From positions 43,620,301 through 43,684,300 of the forward strand of contig OZ018338.1 of assembly GCA_963969495.1 (NCBI GenBank): 64,000 bases of DNA, written 5' to 3'. Position numbers and translations under genes: made by a program. Source of the DNA: Ceratothoa steindachneri (lineage: Eukaryota; Arthropoda; Malacostraca; Isopoda; Cymothoidae). Of this stretch, positions 11,616 to 22,694 are shown one piece after another; position 1 is the stretch's first letter; each line of letters starts with the position of its first letter. The notes below the pieces were generated by a model. The model did no database searches, was not told where the DNA came from, and saw only the letters and a list, made by a program, of their open reading frames with translations.

Positions 11616-11720
11616 AAGAATTTCAGGAGGAGCATTGTAAACATCTGGAACCAGTTACCTGAAGATGTGGTTTCCAGTAGTTCAGTTGACACTGACAAAA
11701 TGATAAGAAACATTAGATAA
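11616..11720 (+). pseudogene. Non-LTR retrotransposon C-terminal tail
   Basis: Frame reads NFRRSIVNIWNQLPEDVVSS followed by a short tail and TAA at 11718-11720. The R..VN.WN.LP.DVV pattern is the conserved last motif of CR1/L2/Jockey-like ORF2 proteins. Everything upstream of it is gone or unrecognisable, as expected for a 5'-truncated insertion. Confidence 0.75.
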
Positions 11721-12674
11721 CGAGTGACAAGACAGTTTATATTGATAAAAAGGAAAATAAACATGTTCTAAGTTTAGATTAATAAGATGTTTTATTATTG
11801 TCATTATTTTTTTTATATACTAACAAACTATTGTATATATGTTTATTTGAACCTTTCCTAATAAAACAAACATTCTTGGACTTGTGTATTTCTCAAATAA
11901 TCTCATAAAAATGTTAGATCTGCAATGGGAAGTAGTGTTGTGCACTAGTTGGTCACCTGCTGGTAAGTAAAATAATTAGATAATAATTGACAAATCATTA
12001 CATGTTGATACAAAATATGACCAATAATCACCAATATAAGGAAGAAAGAAAAGCATTGAAGAAGTAGGGAAAAAGAAGAAAGAGATAAAAAGAGGGGACA
12101 AAGGCATGATGAAATACCTCTTGGTTACAGGCAAGCCTTTTAACCAACTTCACTGTCAATACGGTGGAGGAAGCCCTTCCACACCCAGGCCAAGAAATAC
12201 TGTGGACGACGAGGGGGACAAACTAGTGAATTTTATTTGCATACGAATATTATAATAATTGTAACATAACAAAAAATATGATGCAAATTATGCAAAAAAT
12301 CCTTGATCAGTGTATCTAGTGAGAAAATAAGGAAGTATCGGTTCAGCTTCCTTTAATTCTAGGTTGATATTTCTAAGCGGTGCATACTTCATTAATCAGG
12401 GACGGACGGTATTCGTTCGCAACTTAAAACTGTTTAGTGTACACATATCTTTTATCTTCTTTGTCATTATTTTTATTATTTGAAACAATAACCATTTGTG
12501 CTTTATTTTTTGCAGAATAATTGACTATGGACAATTTTTAACCAGGCCGGAAGGACAAACAAGAGTATTTCAGACCTTCGCAACGTCAACAGAAGGATGG
12601 TGGAATAGATCAGAAAGGGGCTAAAAATTTCCATGATAGAGACGAAATCCCATGGTCAACGTTCTGACGCCATC
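11721..12674. other. AT-rich spacer, nothing recognised
   Basis: Includes the likely 5' flank of mariner M1 (GGGACGGACGGTATTCG at about 12400 could be a terminal repeat, but no partner was found). Confidence 0.4.
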
Positions 12675-13535
12675 AGAACGCTAGAATTTGTCATGAAATC
12701 CAGGAGATTATTAATTATGATCCAAGAAAGTTGATGCATGACACTGCTAGGGAGGAAGGCATGGATGAAAAGCTCATCAGGTTGGTAGTGCATAAGGAAA
12801 TCCACTAATTTTCATACAAGAGGAGGAATGGAACAATTTAAATCCAAGACGAAGCAGGAAAAGCGACCTAAGCTCACCAAGAACTGATCAATAAGCTGAA
12901 ACATCCATTGGAGCCAGCCATGCCGTGGTTCTTCTCTGACGAGAAGAAGTTCTGCAAAGACCAGAATATCATCTTTAAGAATAACAAGCGGCTTGCTGTA
13001 GCAGTCAAGGACGTGCTTAGAGTTATGCAGATCATATTTCAAGCGACAATCATGGTCTTTGGTGCCGTCAACAGTGAACGTGATTTTATGCCACCACACT
13101 TCTTTTCTAAGGGCCTCAGGCTGAACACCGAGCAATGTCGGCTACATCCGTGTTCTTAGCGAGGTGGTGAAGCCCAGGATCAATCAAGTAGCTGCAGAGA
13201 GGCCTTACGTGTGGAAGCAAGAGTTTGCGCACTGCCACACCTACCGAGAGATCTAGGCCTAGCTCTCAAAGAATTACTTCGATCACACAGCACCTGCTAT
13301 TTGGCTCCCCAACTCTCCTGAAAGCAACCACCTCGACTTCTTTTTGTGGAGCGCGGTGGAACGAGATACAAATAAATCTAGCTGCAACATGAAGGACGAT
13401 CTGAGTCCGGGATAACCAGGGCCTTCAGTAGCCTAAAGCAGGATAGTGACGAAGGCCTGTGGCCTGGTTCGAGGTCGCCTGGAGGGTGTCATCGAGGTCA
13501 CAGGTGGGTTCATCAAGTTAGATCGACAGAACATG
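12675..13535 (+). pseudogene. Mariner-like transposase relic M1
   Basis: Plus strand shows an HTH-type segment (EIINYDPRKLMHDTAREEG), SYKRRNGT, an open stretch (12908-13159) with PWFFSDEKKFCKDQ (Asp 1) and TIMVFGAVNSERDFMPPHFF, a frameshift near 13130, then RVLSEVVKPRINQVA, PYVWKQEFAHCHT where the family has QQDSAPAH (Asp 2 lost), and LPNSPESNHLDFFLW (third-Asp block altered). The order is that of an IS630-Tc1-mariner transposase. Stops at the N-terminal side and the lost Asp 2 show it is dead. M6 at 53440 belongs to the same lineage. Confidence 0.9.
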
Positions 13536-13769
13536 TAAAAAACTAAACGGACCCAAATTTCAAACCTATACATTTCCGCATACAGGACGGTACTCTTATC
13601 AGACTCATTTGTGTGAACTGTGAATTTGCGCTAATTTTTGTTAGGTGTTCTATTTCTAGCATTTAACACACCGTTCCCTATATTATTTTTTATTTTATTG
13701 ACTATGGTTAATACGCACTATACTCATAAGGATAGGCCTATATTTTATTGATGCTGTACGAGATTATTT

Positions 13770-14566
13770 TGCTGGCAAAATTATAGGAGAAAGCAAGCAA
13801 GACTTAATGCCCATCTGAAAAATGTCCTCACAGGTGTGGCTCAGCCGCATATTTGGTGGTCAGCACTTAAATCTGTTTTGTTTGGTGTTGAGCCTTCTAT
13901 TCCTCCTTAATGAATCTTGATAGTAGCCTTACATATCATCCTCTTGATAAAGCTAGCATTCTTGCTGACAGTTTTAATTCCAAGTAAAGTAGGGAAGAAA
14001 TACAGCTTCCCTTAGGCTGTCACCCGCTACCTAGTTTTAATACATTTGCCTTCAGATCTTCCGAAATAAAATTTATTTTATCTAACTTAGACGAGTATGG
14101 GGAAGCTGTTCCTATTGGTCTGTTTCCGATGATTTTAAAAAAGTTTTAGCAGTCAGCTAAGCTCCAAAACTGGCTGTAATTTTTCATATTTTAGTTCGTC
14201 GGAGGTCATTTCCTGAATGCTGGCGTTCAGGCAACTTTAATCCAATTCCCAAAGGATCTCCATCTCCATCTCTTAGTGAATATAAGCCTATTTCTATCAT
14301 ACCGATTTTATCTAAGACTGTTGGACGTCTGCTGTCCAAACGTCTTACTGTATATTTGGGACAATTTCTTCCAGTGACTCAGTTTGGCTTTAGAAAAGGG
14401 TTAGGCACTACTGATGCACTATTATTGCTGGTACATGAAATGCAGTCTGCTTTAGCCAATAATTGTGAGTCTTTCTTGACTTTAGTGTCGCTTTTGACAA
14501 TGCCAACCACAATGGTTTTAATTTTAGATTAAAGTCGGTTGGCTTTGATGGTAGAGTCTTAGGTAT
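13770..14566 (+). pseudogene. Non-LTR reverse transcriptase, 5' part (split by an insertion)
   Basis: Plus-strand frames give RRKQARLNAHLKNVLTGVAQ, FRSSEIKFILSNLDEYGEAV, then fragmentary versions of the finger/palm blocks (a C-W..G..TPIPK-like region near 14220, a Q.GFR.G.GTTDAL region near 14390, and the first-Asp FSAAFD-like region near 14480). Several frameshifts and stops. The reading breaks at 14566 inside the element and resumes at 16186, with a 1.6-kb insertion between. Confidence 0.8.
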
Positions 14567-16180
14567 TGTAGAGGAATTACAACATACAGTCTCTCGGATG
14601 GCCAGGCGGACATATACATTCTTGTGGAGAAAGCCGGAGAAGCGAGCCCAATGAGGAGACTCGTGGGAACGGTAGCCGGCGAATAACTGTAACTGCCTAC
14701 CCTGTTTGATCTTCCCGCCGCAAAGGTAGTTGGAGCAACCATCTGTGTTAAGGCAACCACCAAAGGCCCTCAAACGACGCTCTGAAGATCCAATTACCTA
14801 CGAGATCCGTAGGCTCGTGGTTATATCATTAAAAAGCGGTGCAAGTCAAAAGGCACGCCAAGGAGTGTGGTGGTTGAGGGTCTAGGTAATTAACAAGCCG
14901 ACTTGGGCACCTCAGTGCCAACCTCTGCACTTCTAGCTCTCCCAGAGGCGAACTCACCATTTGCGCTCACCTCTGCGGCCTCACCCCTTCCCCCTTAGAT
15001 GGGGCGGTGGTCCGCCTATAAATAAGCCCCTGAAAGAAAGAGAGAAGATTATTCGGTGAGAACGACTTAGGATCACTTCGTGAAGATCGATCCTTCCTTT
15101 AGCCAGTCATAATTATCCAGTGAGAACTACTTAGGAGCAGTTCGCGAAGATCGATCCTTCAGCCAGTCAAGATAATTCGAGGAGAGATGATAAAGGATCA
15201 GATTGAGAAGATCGATCCTTCCCGCCCAGGGCCAAATTAACATAAATCGTCAAATTTTGTATAGGTGCCATACCGAAGAATCCTTTAAAGACTTAGAAGA
15301 AGTCGGACTGGAGAAAAGAAAACCCGCTCACACTCGAGTGACTCTCACAGCTCAAGCTCCGTAAGAGTGAGAGGAGAAGAACTAAACCCCAACGAGGTTC
15401 CATTCGTTAATTACAGTCAAAATTCCCCCCGTATACCCTAAAAGTAGTTGGGCACCATGGAATAAAGAATAAGACACCAAGAGGCTTCAAGGTAATTCAG
15501 ACGAGGACGCTTGGAGCGAAGAGCACCGTAACTCTCTCCGTTTTCTTAACGTAACCGGAGGCAAATTTGCAATAAGAAGTTGACATCGCCCAACCTCGCT
15601 TCCTCCATCCCATCTCGACGAAATTATAACATCAGCCACTCCAGATCTCCAAAGCGCGAGATAAGCTCTCCAACGACATCCGGCAATCCCTGATCCCGTC
15701 TGTCATGTAAGTTAGAAAGAACATTTATATTCATATCGCGATAGTATGAGTTTAGTACGTTTCACGATTTAAAGGAAGTAGAAAAAATTGTGCGTGAACC
15801 CCTATCATATTTGCTAGTAGAAGAGAGTACTTTTATTTAATGTTTAACGCTAATCTAAAAGGGTCGCAATAAAAATACTAATCAGCAATTAGTGTGTTTA
15901 CGTGTAGCCTATTTGTTTATTTTTGCCATTGAAGATATTGTAATAGGCCCAATTGCCCACCGGGTTAGTCTCGGTTAGCGTAGGAAGAGGATATAAATGT
16001 GTTTACTGTTTTTTTTGGCATTGTTAATTGTTAAATTTAAAATATATGTTTATTTTTGGATAATTGCTGGGTGTTTCTCTATATCCTTACGTGTTGAAGC
16101 GGCTCTTCCTTAAAAACAACAAAATTCGCACTCTTAGATCAAAGCATACTTCAACAAAGAAGTATATTCGACGACAAAAA
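14567..16180 (+). mobile_element. LTR-like insertion (candidate solo LTR) inside the RT
   Basis: Flanked by GGTAT at 14562-14566 and at 16181-16185, a 5-bp target duplication; the RT reading resumes directly after it (SILIEF block). It begins TGTAGAGGAATTACAACA. It has a TATA box (TATAAATAA, 15017-15025) downstream of GC-rich sequence, then three imperfect about 62-bp tandem units (15048-15225) each ending AGATCGATCCTTC. No coding domain was found, fitting a solo LTR. The 3' end is ..ACAAAAA rather than a clean CA, so the class (BEL or gypsy) is uncertain. Confidence 0.6.
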
Positions 16181-16185
16181 GGTAT

Positions 16186-17115
16186 ACTACGACAAGTATT
16201 TTAATAGAGTTTTTTAACTGCTAGAAAACAACGTGTTGTTGTCGATAGGTGTTTTAGTCCTTATTCTAGAGTATATTCTACAGTTCCTTAGGGTAGCGTT
16301 CTTGAGACTTTGCTTTTATATTATATACTAGTGACATGCGGTTTAATATCACTAATAAAATTCTAGCATATGCTGATGACACCTCTCTCTATACTCATGT
16401 TCCATCTCCTACAATAAGACTGGTGTTGCAGACAGCCTCAGTTAAGATTTGAATAAAATTCATTCCTGGTGTCTTCAGTCGGGTATGAAAGTGAACCTTA
16501 GTAAGCCTAAGGAAATGATTCCGAGTCGTTCTAGATCTCTCTTACCTGGACATCCCAATTTGTTAATAAATGGACCTTTGATTAACAAGGCTGACCAGCT
16601 CAAGCTCTTGGGAGTAACTCTAGATTTGAAACTCACTTTTGAAACGCATCTAAGATACATGTCTCAAGATATCTCGCAGAAATTGGGCATTCTTCGTAAA
16701 TCTAAGAAACTTTATGAGGATAATGATGTTCTTCGCAAGTGTTTCTTTTTTATTCTACTTCATTTTGAATATTGCTCTGCTGTATGGAGTTCTGCTGCAA
16801 ACTCTCATCTGAAATTGTTTGATCGTGGATTTAATTCTGTAAAATATTTATATCAGATTTGGATTTAGACATTGCGCATCGTAGAGATGTTAGAGCTCTT
16901 TGTATTTTATTTAAAATAGTGAATGATGTGAATCATCCTCTGCATAGATTTTTGCCGAGATCTAATCAACCAACCAAAGTTACTATGTAGGTATTCTCAG
17001 ACTGTAAATTCATTGTGCAGCAGTACCGAGTTTAGGTTTCCTTCTCTTCGATAAATTGATGTATAAGCGCCAGGAGAGGGATTATCGCATCAATCCACCA
17101 ATGCTGTTGGAAAAA
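16186..17115 (+). pseudogene. Non-LTR reverse transcriptase, 3' part (continues 13770-14566)
   Basis: Resumes with SILIEF and KQRVVVD, a GVPQGS-like block, then ILAYADDTSLY with the YADD active site at 16369-16380. An open frame at 16449-16868 carries GMKVNLSKPKE, LLGVTLDLKLTFETHL and FILLHFEYCSAVWSS, followed by DLDIAHRRDVRALCILFKI and HPLHRFLPR. These are the thumb and C-terminal blocks of Jockey/CR1-type ORF2. Stops and a shift near 16855 show it is inactive. Confidence 0.88.
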
Positions 17116-17879
17116 CAATGTCTGTTATTATCTATAAAAACAATCGCGTTGACTATGCAGAAATAACAATAAATGTTTTTTTGCCCAAACCAAATCATGG
17201 AAACCGCAAAATGTTGCACACACGATATGCGGCGCAAATGTTCTGTCTTGATCCGCAAGAGGATACCAAAAGTACAATCAGATGATCATGATTTTATTAG
17301 TAATAGTGTGAATAAAGGGAATAGTCTTGCGTTTCTGCAACATTCCAAACACAATATTATCAGAAATCTGCAAACAAATAATCCAGTAATATTAATGGAA
17401 ATCACATATTTAAGGGTTGAACTGTTACATACAATTATATTAATTGCGACATCCAAAACAATTTTCATAGTGGAAACTAGACGTGACACGAAAATGGTTT
17501 ATTTGATTAATTTTGGATGTGGATGAGTATAAAAAAACAATGAATGAATGCTTAGGGGTGTAATAGTGTTCTGGAGGACTATCTTTATTTTTTCTACTCC
17601 ATTTATTGGGTGACACTTCATGCAACTTTCTACTTCCTCATATAAAACCTGCATTATTAAAAATATTAGGTTCAGTAAGTAGCATAGCCATTTAAAAATT
17701 TTGTACTTCACCCTTATAAAAGATTGCTGGTCATGAAATCAAAAACACGAGTGTGCCCGTTTTTAGTGCAAGAACCGTGAAAGGATGCAGCTAATGCTTT
17801 AACTTGAAGATGTAGCTAGCCTTAATTAGGATTCTGAAGACTGTCATAGTAAAGAATTACTTGAATAAATAAGTGAAAA

Positions 17880-17885
<6 letters not shown>
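17116..17885. other. Spacer, nothing recognised
   Basis: Short overlapping ORFs on both strands without recognisable motifs. Confidence 0.5.

Positions 17886-17946
<61 letters not shown>
17886..17946. repeat. (TA)n microsatellite
   Basis: About 61 bp of pure TA, immediately abutting the left terminus of mariner M2. Confidence 0.98.
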
Positions 17947-17947
<1 letters not shown>

Positions 17948-18130
17948 CGGCCAAGGCGTGAAAGTAACTTTACCATTTAAAAAAATCACGAAATAAAAAC
18001 TACGAAAGACAAAAACGCGCGTAAATTTCAAATGATAAAGGAAGCTTGGAAGATTTTTTTTTGAGTATCTAAGATACAAAATAGAGTGATATATTACAGC
18101 GAAAAGTTATGTGATTCATAAATTATCAAA

Positions 18131-18887
18131 ATGTCAAGATATCGTAAAGAGCGGGCAAGAATTGTAGAATTACAATTTTACAGATAGTGCATCATTCATT
18201 GAAATTCAGAGATTTCATGTCTTAATATCAAGATTTAGGGAATCTGGATCAGAGCCGATAAAAAAAAGGTTCTGGTAGACAGATAATAAGTACGAAATGA
18301 AGACGTTATTCAGCGTGTTTCAATAAGTGCCCAACAAGAGCCAAGAAAGTTGACTTGGATTCGTTCTAGAGAGCTAAAAATTTCTTGAAGATCCTTACAA
18401 CATATTGTGCCTCAAAATTTTGAACTTCATTTATATAAAATTCAATTAAACTAGCAATTCTACTTTGCTGATCCTTTAATAGATTTTGCACCAGCATTTC
18501 TGGAGCGAAAAAATGATCAGACATTTATCTCACACCTAATTATGTCTGATGAGGCTGGTTTTTATCTCACTGGACACGTCAATCAACATAAGTGCAGATT
18601 CTGGGTTCCGTAAAATCCCAAGCTAATCTACGAGCTTCCACTTCATGCGCAGAATGTTACAGTCTGGTGTGACCTAACAAGTTTAAGAATAATTGTTCCC
18701 TATTTTTTTGAGGATAGCACACAACTATGACAATTACAGGACAAAAGAAAAATAATCCAAGAATATATATTACCACAAGAGAGACAGTGACAATGCTTTT
18801 CTTTCCTGGTCGATTGATTTCACGATTTGGTAACATTTCTTGACCATCGCGACCTCCTGATTTAGCAGCTCAAGATTTGTTTCTTTA
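18131..18887 (+). pseudogene. Mariner-like transposase relic M2
   Basis: Likely start ATG at 18131 (MSRYRKERARIVELQFYR), followed by PRKLTWIRSRELKIS, LHLYKIQLN, HLIMSDEAGFYLTGHVNQHK (Asp 1 in SDEA), QNVTVWCDLTSLRIIVPYFFED, and, after lost sequence, RLISRFGNIS and PPDLAAQDLFL, the third-Asp block. The QDGA-type Asp 2 block is missing. Stops and frameshifts are frequent. The frame ends where the family B repeat begins near 18890. Confidence 0.88.
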
Positions 18888-18889
18888 GT

Positions 18890-19335
18890 GATAGCAGGCA
18901 ATGGCTTCGCCACTCCCCACTACGGGGGGAGCTTGCTTTCGTTACTAAGATTAAAATATAAAATATAAAAAAAGCAGCCATGGTTAAATTTTTATAAATT
19001 TTCTGAACTTTGCCAATTATAATAATTTTAAAAAGGAACTCTAAACTAAATTTCTCCCCTTCAAAATATCACGTTGCCAAAATATAGAAGAGGAAGATAT
19101 ATAAAAATAAATTTTCTGAACTTCACCGTTTGTAATTCTTTGGGTTTTCAAAAATTCACCAAATTTCGATACCCCTTTTTATTCTGAACTTCACCATTTT
19201 GTTTTTGATATTATAAAAGAATTATTAGAAATAACTTTGCTAAAAAAAACATGTCATAACCAAACTAATGAAATTTTTATTCAAATACTCCAAAAAATCC
19301 CCTTCTTAAATTATAGAGTTAGTGAAGTGATGATA

Positions 19336-19367
<32 letters not shown>

Positions 19368-19385
19368 CATGATAATGATGTTTCA
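18890..19385 (+). repeat. Repeat family B, copy 1, ending in (ATG)n
   Basis: Starts GGCAATGGCTTCGCCACTCC with a GC-rich hairpin-like head (CTCCCC..GGGGAG), then an AT-rich body with three recurrences of TTCTGAACTT(C/T)(A/G)CC (about 18997, 19107, 19183), ending CTTAAATTATAGAGTTAGTGAAG and ATGATG repeats. Copies lie at 33660, 61160 and 62280. No ORF. The triplet tail suggests a retroposed element, but the class is unknown. Confidence 0.85.
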
Positions 19386-19576
19386 TAATGGCCAAACGAG
19401 AAATTCGAAGAATAACCACAGCTATTTTGAGCAAGGGGATGAATAATGCTGTTTAAGGGCAAGATTGTGCCTGGGCATTGATACTGGACAATTGAAATTT
19501 ACCGCCAGTTTTTGTCTTTCATAGTTTGTATTTTGTGATTTTATTTGAATGGTAAAGTTACTAACGCGTCACCCGT

Positions 19577-20166
19577 TATGTATTTTTATTTAAATGTTTG
19601 TTGCCCCGCAATGGGGTGGGGGGGTGAGGTTCGTGTAAAAAGTTATCTCTGGTACCTGGAGGAGTGACTGGGCCTCCAGGTCCCACTGCTCACGGCAGAT
19701 TCAAACTAGATTTACACTACAGGTGCATTATTCCTTCTTACTACTGTTCGCCCCTTTCTTTACAAGTCTCTTTCCATCGATTTTCACGTGTGGCAGCTAA
19801 TTTCAGAGGCTAGTCGCCGACCAGCTTTCGTCCATTAATCGCTGGTCAGTGCTGCCGGTGGAAGTAGCGATGTTTTCGCAACATGCCCACATTCATACCA
19901 TACTTTTCTACTTCTACTTTACCCTATAATTATTTTTCTCAGCTATCCCTTGACGCTCCCGTATGGGGGTTCTAGGTATAGAATGGGCAACCTTGCTGCA
20001 GTTAACATTTGGAAGATGTGTGTTCTTCCCGGCCCGATGCTAGAGGAAAATCTGCCGTTATATATCTGTGGGAATTTGAGCCTCCCGCTTAGTTCACACG
20101 ACTTGCCCACACTTACACAGTACGTTCGTGCGATTTGCAAAATACCCCGGTTGGGCTTTTGGCTCC
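19577..20166. other. Spacer, nothing recognised
   Basis: Mixed-composition sequence; ORFs at 19943-20363 run into simple repeats and look fortuitous. Confidence 0.5.
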
Positions 20167-20181
20167 CTAAAAGAGAGGGAA

Positions 20182-20250
<69 letters not shown>

Positions 20251-20285
20251 AGAGAAAGAAATTGAGAGATGGTGTGAGAGAGGGG

Positions 20286-20337
<52 letters not shown>
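20167..20337. repeat. (GA)n followed by (TA)n microsatellites
   Basis: GA-rich tract at 20167-20280 and pure TA at about 20289-20337, abutting the left end of the Tigger element. Confidence 0.97.
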
Positions 20338-20340
<3 letters not shown>

Positions 20341-22330
20341 TGATCCCTCGTTTATCACGTTAGATTGGTTCCGAGACCGGCCGCGATAACTGTATTTCTG
20401 CGAAGTAGGGACACCATATTTACAGTATTTATTTACCGTGTATTTGGACTTTTAAAACCTTCCCTGTACTGTTAAAAACCCACCCATTACAGTACAGTAC
20501 TCTATTAATAACAATAACAACTGTTAAGCAATAACACTTTAGATTAAAACAATAAAGATTGTTACTGTACTCACCACGAAAGAAGTTGAATGATGATGAT
20601 GATGAATTTGCTGCGCAGTAGAAATGATGATGATGAAGCTGATGATGATTTCTACTGTGCAGCCAATGATTGTATTTTACGTCTCTTCAGACGGCGGTGC
20701 CCTTTCCTGGGACACCTCTTCCACTTCTTCCAAAGGTGCAACCGTAGTAGTAGCAGCAGGAACTGGCTCTTTTTTGCGAGGCTGCAAAAACATTGCGATA
20801 AGAAGTTGCTGCCGCTGCTTCTTTTTCCGTTCAAAGAGCATCTTGTTAGGATTCATGACTTCCTCGACCTTGTTGCAAAATTGAACAGAACGAACCATAT
20901 CGTCGTCCCATTCCTGTGACCCCTCTTTCAATTCTTTAGCCAGGTTGCAGAGCTTGGCCAGCCGTTCCAAAGTCAACTTCTTCCGTTTCTTGCTGCGTTT
21001 CTTCTTCTTCGCTGGCCGACTTCGTCAAGTCTTAGAGGTCTTCGTCGGTTAGCGGCTGGGAGTGTCAGTCTAATAACTCGTCGATGTCTCCCGTGGTCAT
21101 GTCTGCAAAGCCGTCACCTCCAATGATCGCAGCTGACTGATGAGATTTCTGTACTGCGGAGTGTTGGATTTCGGCAGGTGTAAATTCCTTGTCGTAATTA
21201 ACCTTGGGCCACAAATTCTTCCAGCTCGCGTTAATGGTGGCAGGCTTCATTTCTTGCAATGCCTTTTGGATATTTTGGAGGGACATAGCAATTGTGTACT
21301 GCCGCCAGTATGCCTTCAAGTTAAATATTTGGCTTCGTCTTCTTGAGCGGCATCTTCTTGAAAGTTTCATTCACGTATGTTTCAGCAGCGCTCGTGTCAG
21401 CAGAAGCAGCCTCGCCATGCAGGGAAATGCTTTTTAGGCCGAAGCGTATCTGAAACTTAGCAAACTACCCTTTGCTAGCAGAAAAAAGACGTTTTTTAGG
21501 TTGTGAATCACTGGACGTCCCTGGTTGAGGATCTTCTACGTCGTCTTCGTCTTCTTCCTCTTCTTCGTGGTCGCCACCGTCGTCCTCAGGTTCCTTAGCC
21601 GCGGAAGTCTCGTACAGGCTCCTAGCCTTTGTTTGGATGATGTTCGTATCCAAGGCTATGTTCTTCTTTCGGCAGTCGGTTATCCATACGGCCAAAGCAG
21701 CTTCCATACGGACGATAGTTTTATCGTCCTTCTTGATGTAGCGAACGGTGGATTCGTTCACGCTAAAATGGCGGGCGACGGCAGAGAAAGTTCTCCCTTC
21801 CTTCAACATATCCAGAAGTTTCATCTTCTCAGCGATCATCATTCTTCATTTGAGTTTAGGCTCAGTACCAGCCTTGGAAGAAGCAGCACGCTTGGGAGCC
21901 ATTGCATGGAGCAAAGTTCAATGCAAACAAGCAAAAAAATCGCACACATCACAGCGTAAAGTAGTACAGTAAACCACTCGGCGAGAAAGCTTAAAGCGAA
22001 ATGGCCACGACAGGAAACTACAGGATACGCGGGTACTGTATGCACATCGCATTCTAGATGGTTTTTTTTTGTCATGTGAGTTACAAGTTCAAATACCCCT
22101 GTATATGCTTTTTTTGCTATTTTACGTTTGTTTTGTTGTTCTTAGACTAGGAAATAATATTTATTATTATTATTTTAATTAATTTAATGAAAGATTTTAG
22201 GTGTTCATATATCGCGATTTTTCTAGAATTTTCCAGAAACTCTGCGATATATTTTCCATATAAATATTTTCAAAATCTGCGAAGTCGTGAATCCACGATA
22301 GTTGAACCGCGAAGTAGCGAGGGATCACTG
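20338..22330 (-). mobile_element. Tigger/pogo-like DNA transposon, both ends present
   Basis: Left end CAGTGATCCCTCG.. and right end ..CGAGGGATCACTG are inverted copies; inside each, GCGAAGTAG and CGCGAT blocks extend the inverted similarity. Length 1993 bp. The left flank is TA as expected of the superfamily; the right flank reads AA, so one flank base seems mutated. Contains a minus-strand transposase relic lacking its catalytic middle. Confidence 0.92.
20677..21902 (-). pseudogene. Tigger transposase with DDE core deleted
   Basis: Minus strand from ATG at 21902: MAPKRAASSKAG, one stop, then KMKLLDMLKEGRTFSAVARH..VNESTVRYIKK (psq-type HTH), SLYETSAAKEP and an acidic linker, ASKG.FAKFQIRFGL and GEAASADTSAAETY (end of the CENPB-type HTH). 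A jump then leads to AYWRQYTIAMSLQNIQKALQ, INASWKNLWP and GDGFADMTTGDIDELL, which are C-terminal motifs. The DDE region with NADETGLFWK-like and later catalytic blocks (about 200 residues in relatives) is absent. It could still bind element ends in principle but cannot cut. Further stops and frameshifts are present. Confidence 0.88.
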
Positions 22331-22351
22331 AATATATAATAGTGGTTTCAC

Positions 22352-22361
<10 letters not shown>

Positions 22362-22406
<45 letters not shown>
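22362..22406. repeat. (TA)n microsatellite
   Basis: Pure TA lying between the Tigger element and the Penelope-like element; flanked by TAGTGGTTTCACTA and ACTGAAACCACT. Confidence 0.97.
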
Positions 22407-22409
<3 letters not shown>

Positions 22410-22443
22410 CTGAAACCACTGTATAGGAGCCAAAAGTTTAATT

Positions 22444-22491
22444 TACGAGACTAGTTTCGTTATGTAGTTTATCATATCCTCTTCAATCGTA
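22444..22491 (-). ncRNA. Hammerhead ribozyme, left arm copy (core mutated)
   Basis: Read on the minus strand: stem I strand TACGA, core TTGAAGA (consensus CTGANGA, so C to T), a decayed stem II with loop ATAAACTA, GAAAC, TA, the cleavage triplet GTC, then TCGTA, which pairs with TACGA. This copy keeps the stem I partner that the right-arm copy has lost. Stem III is minimal (A-U, C-G with a two-base loop), as known for Penelope-like elements. Probably inactive now. Confidence 0.65.
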
Positions 22492-22694
22492 TACTGAGAG
22501 TTTGATTGTTGCAAAAGTCTATAAATAGCGTATATATCAGAAAAAACCCAAAGAAACACAAAACAGGCGAAAAAAGGTCATTAATTAGGGGGTGTGAGTC
22601 TAAGATCGTTGACTAAGCTGTTTACAATGAGGTTACGGGAATGGAAGCTGCATTTTAATTACCCATCTGACAAATTAAAATTGGGAATTTCTCC

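Larger units (their letters stand above)
17947..19576 (+). mobile_element. Mariner-like element M2 with about 90-100 bp inverted termini
   Basis: The left terminus ACGGCCAAGGCGTGAAAG.. and the reverse complement of the right terminus ACGGGTGACGCGTTAG.. converge on the shared block AGTAACTTTACCATT and continue similar to about 18045 (left) and back to about 19487 (right), including TTTTTGTCTTTC. TA lies outside both ends (17945-17946, 19577-19578). Inside are a transposase relic and a later insertion of repeat family B. Confidence 0.8.

Noticed and set aside
20167..20363. ORFs rich in Arg-Glu or Ser-Leu
   Set aside because: Translations of the (GA)n tract.
22594..22694. ATG-initiated start of the Penelope ORF
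   Set aside because: These codons lie in the inverted left arm, i.e. they read the antisense of the 3' end; the coding part begins after 22694.
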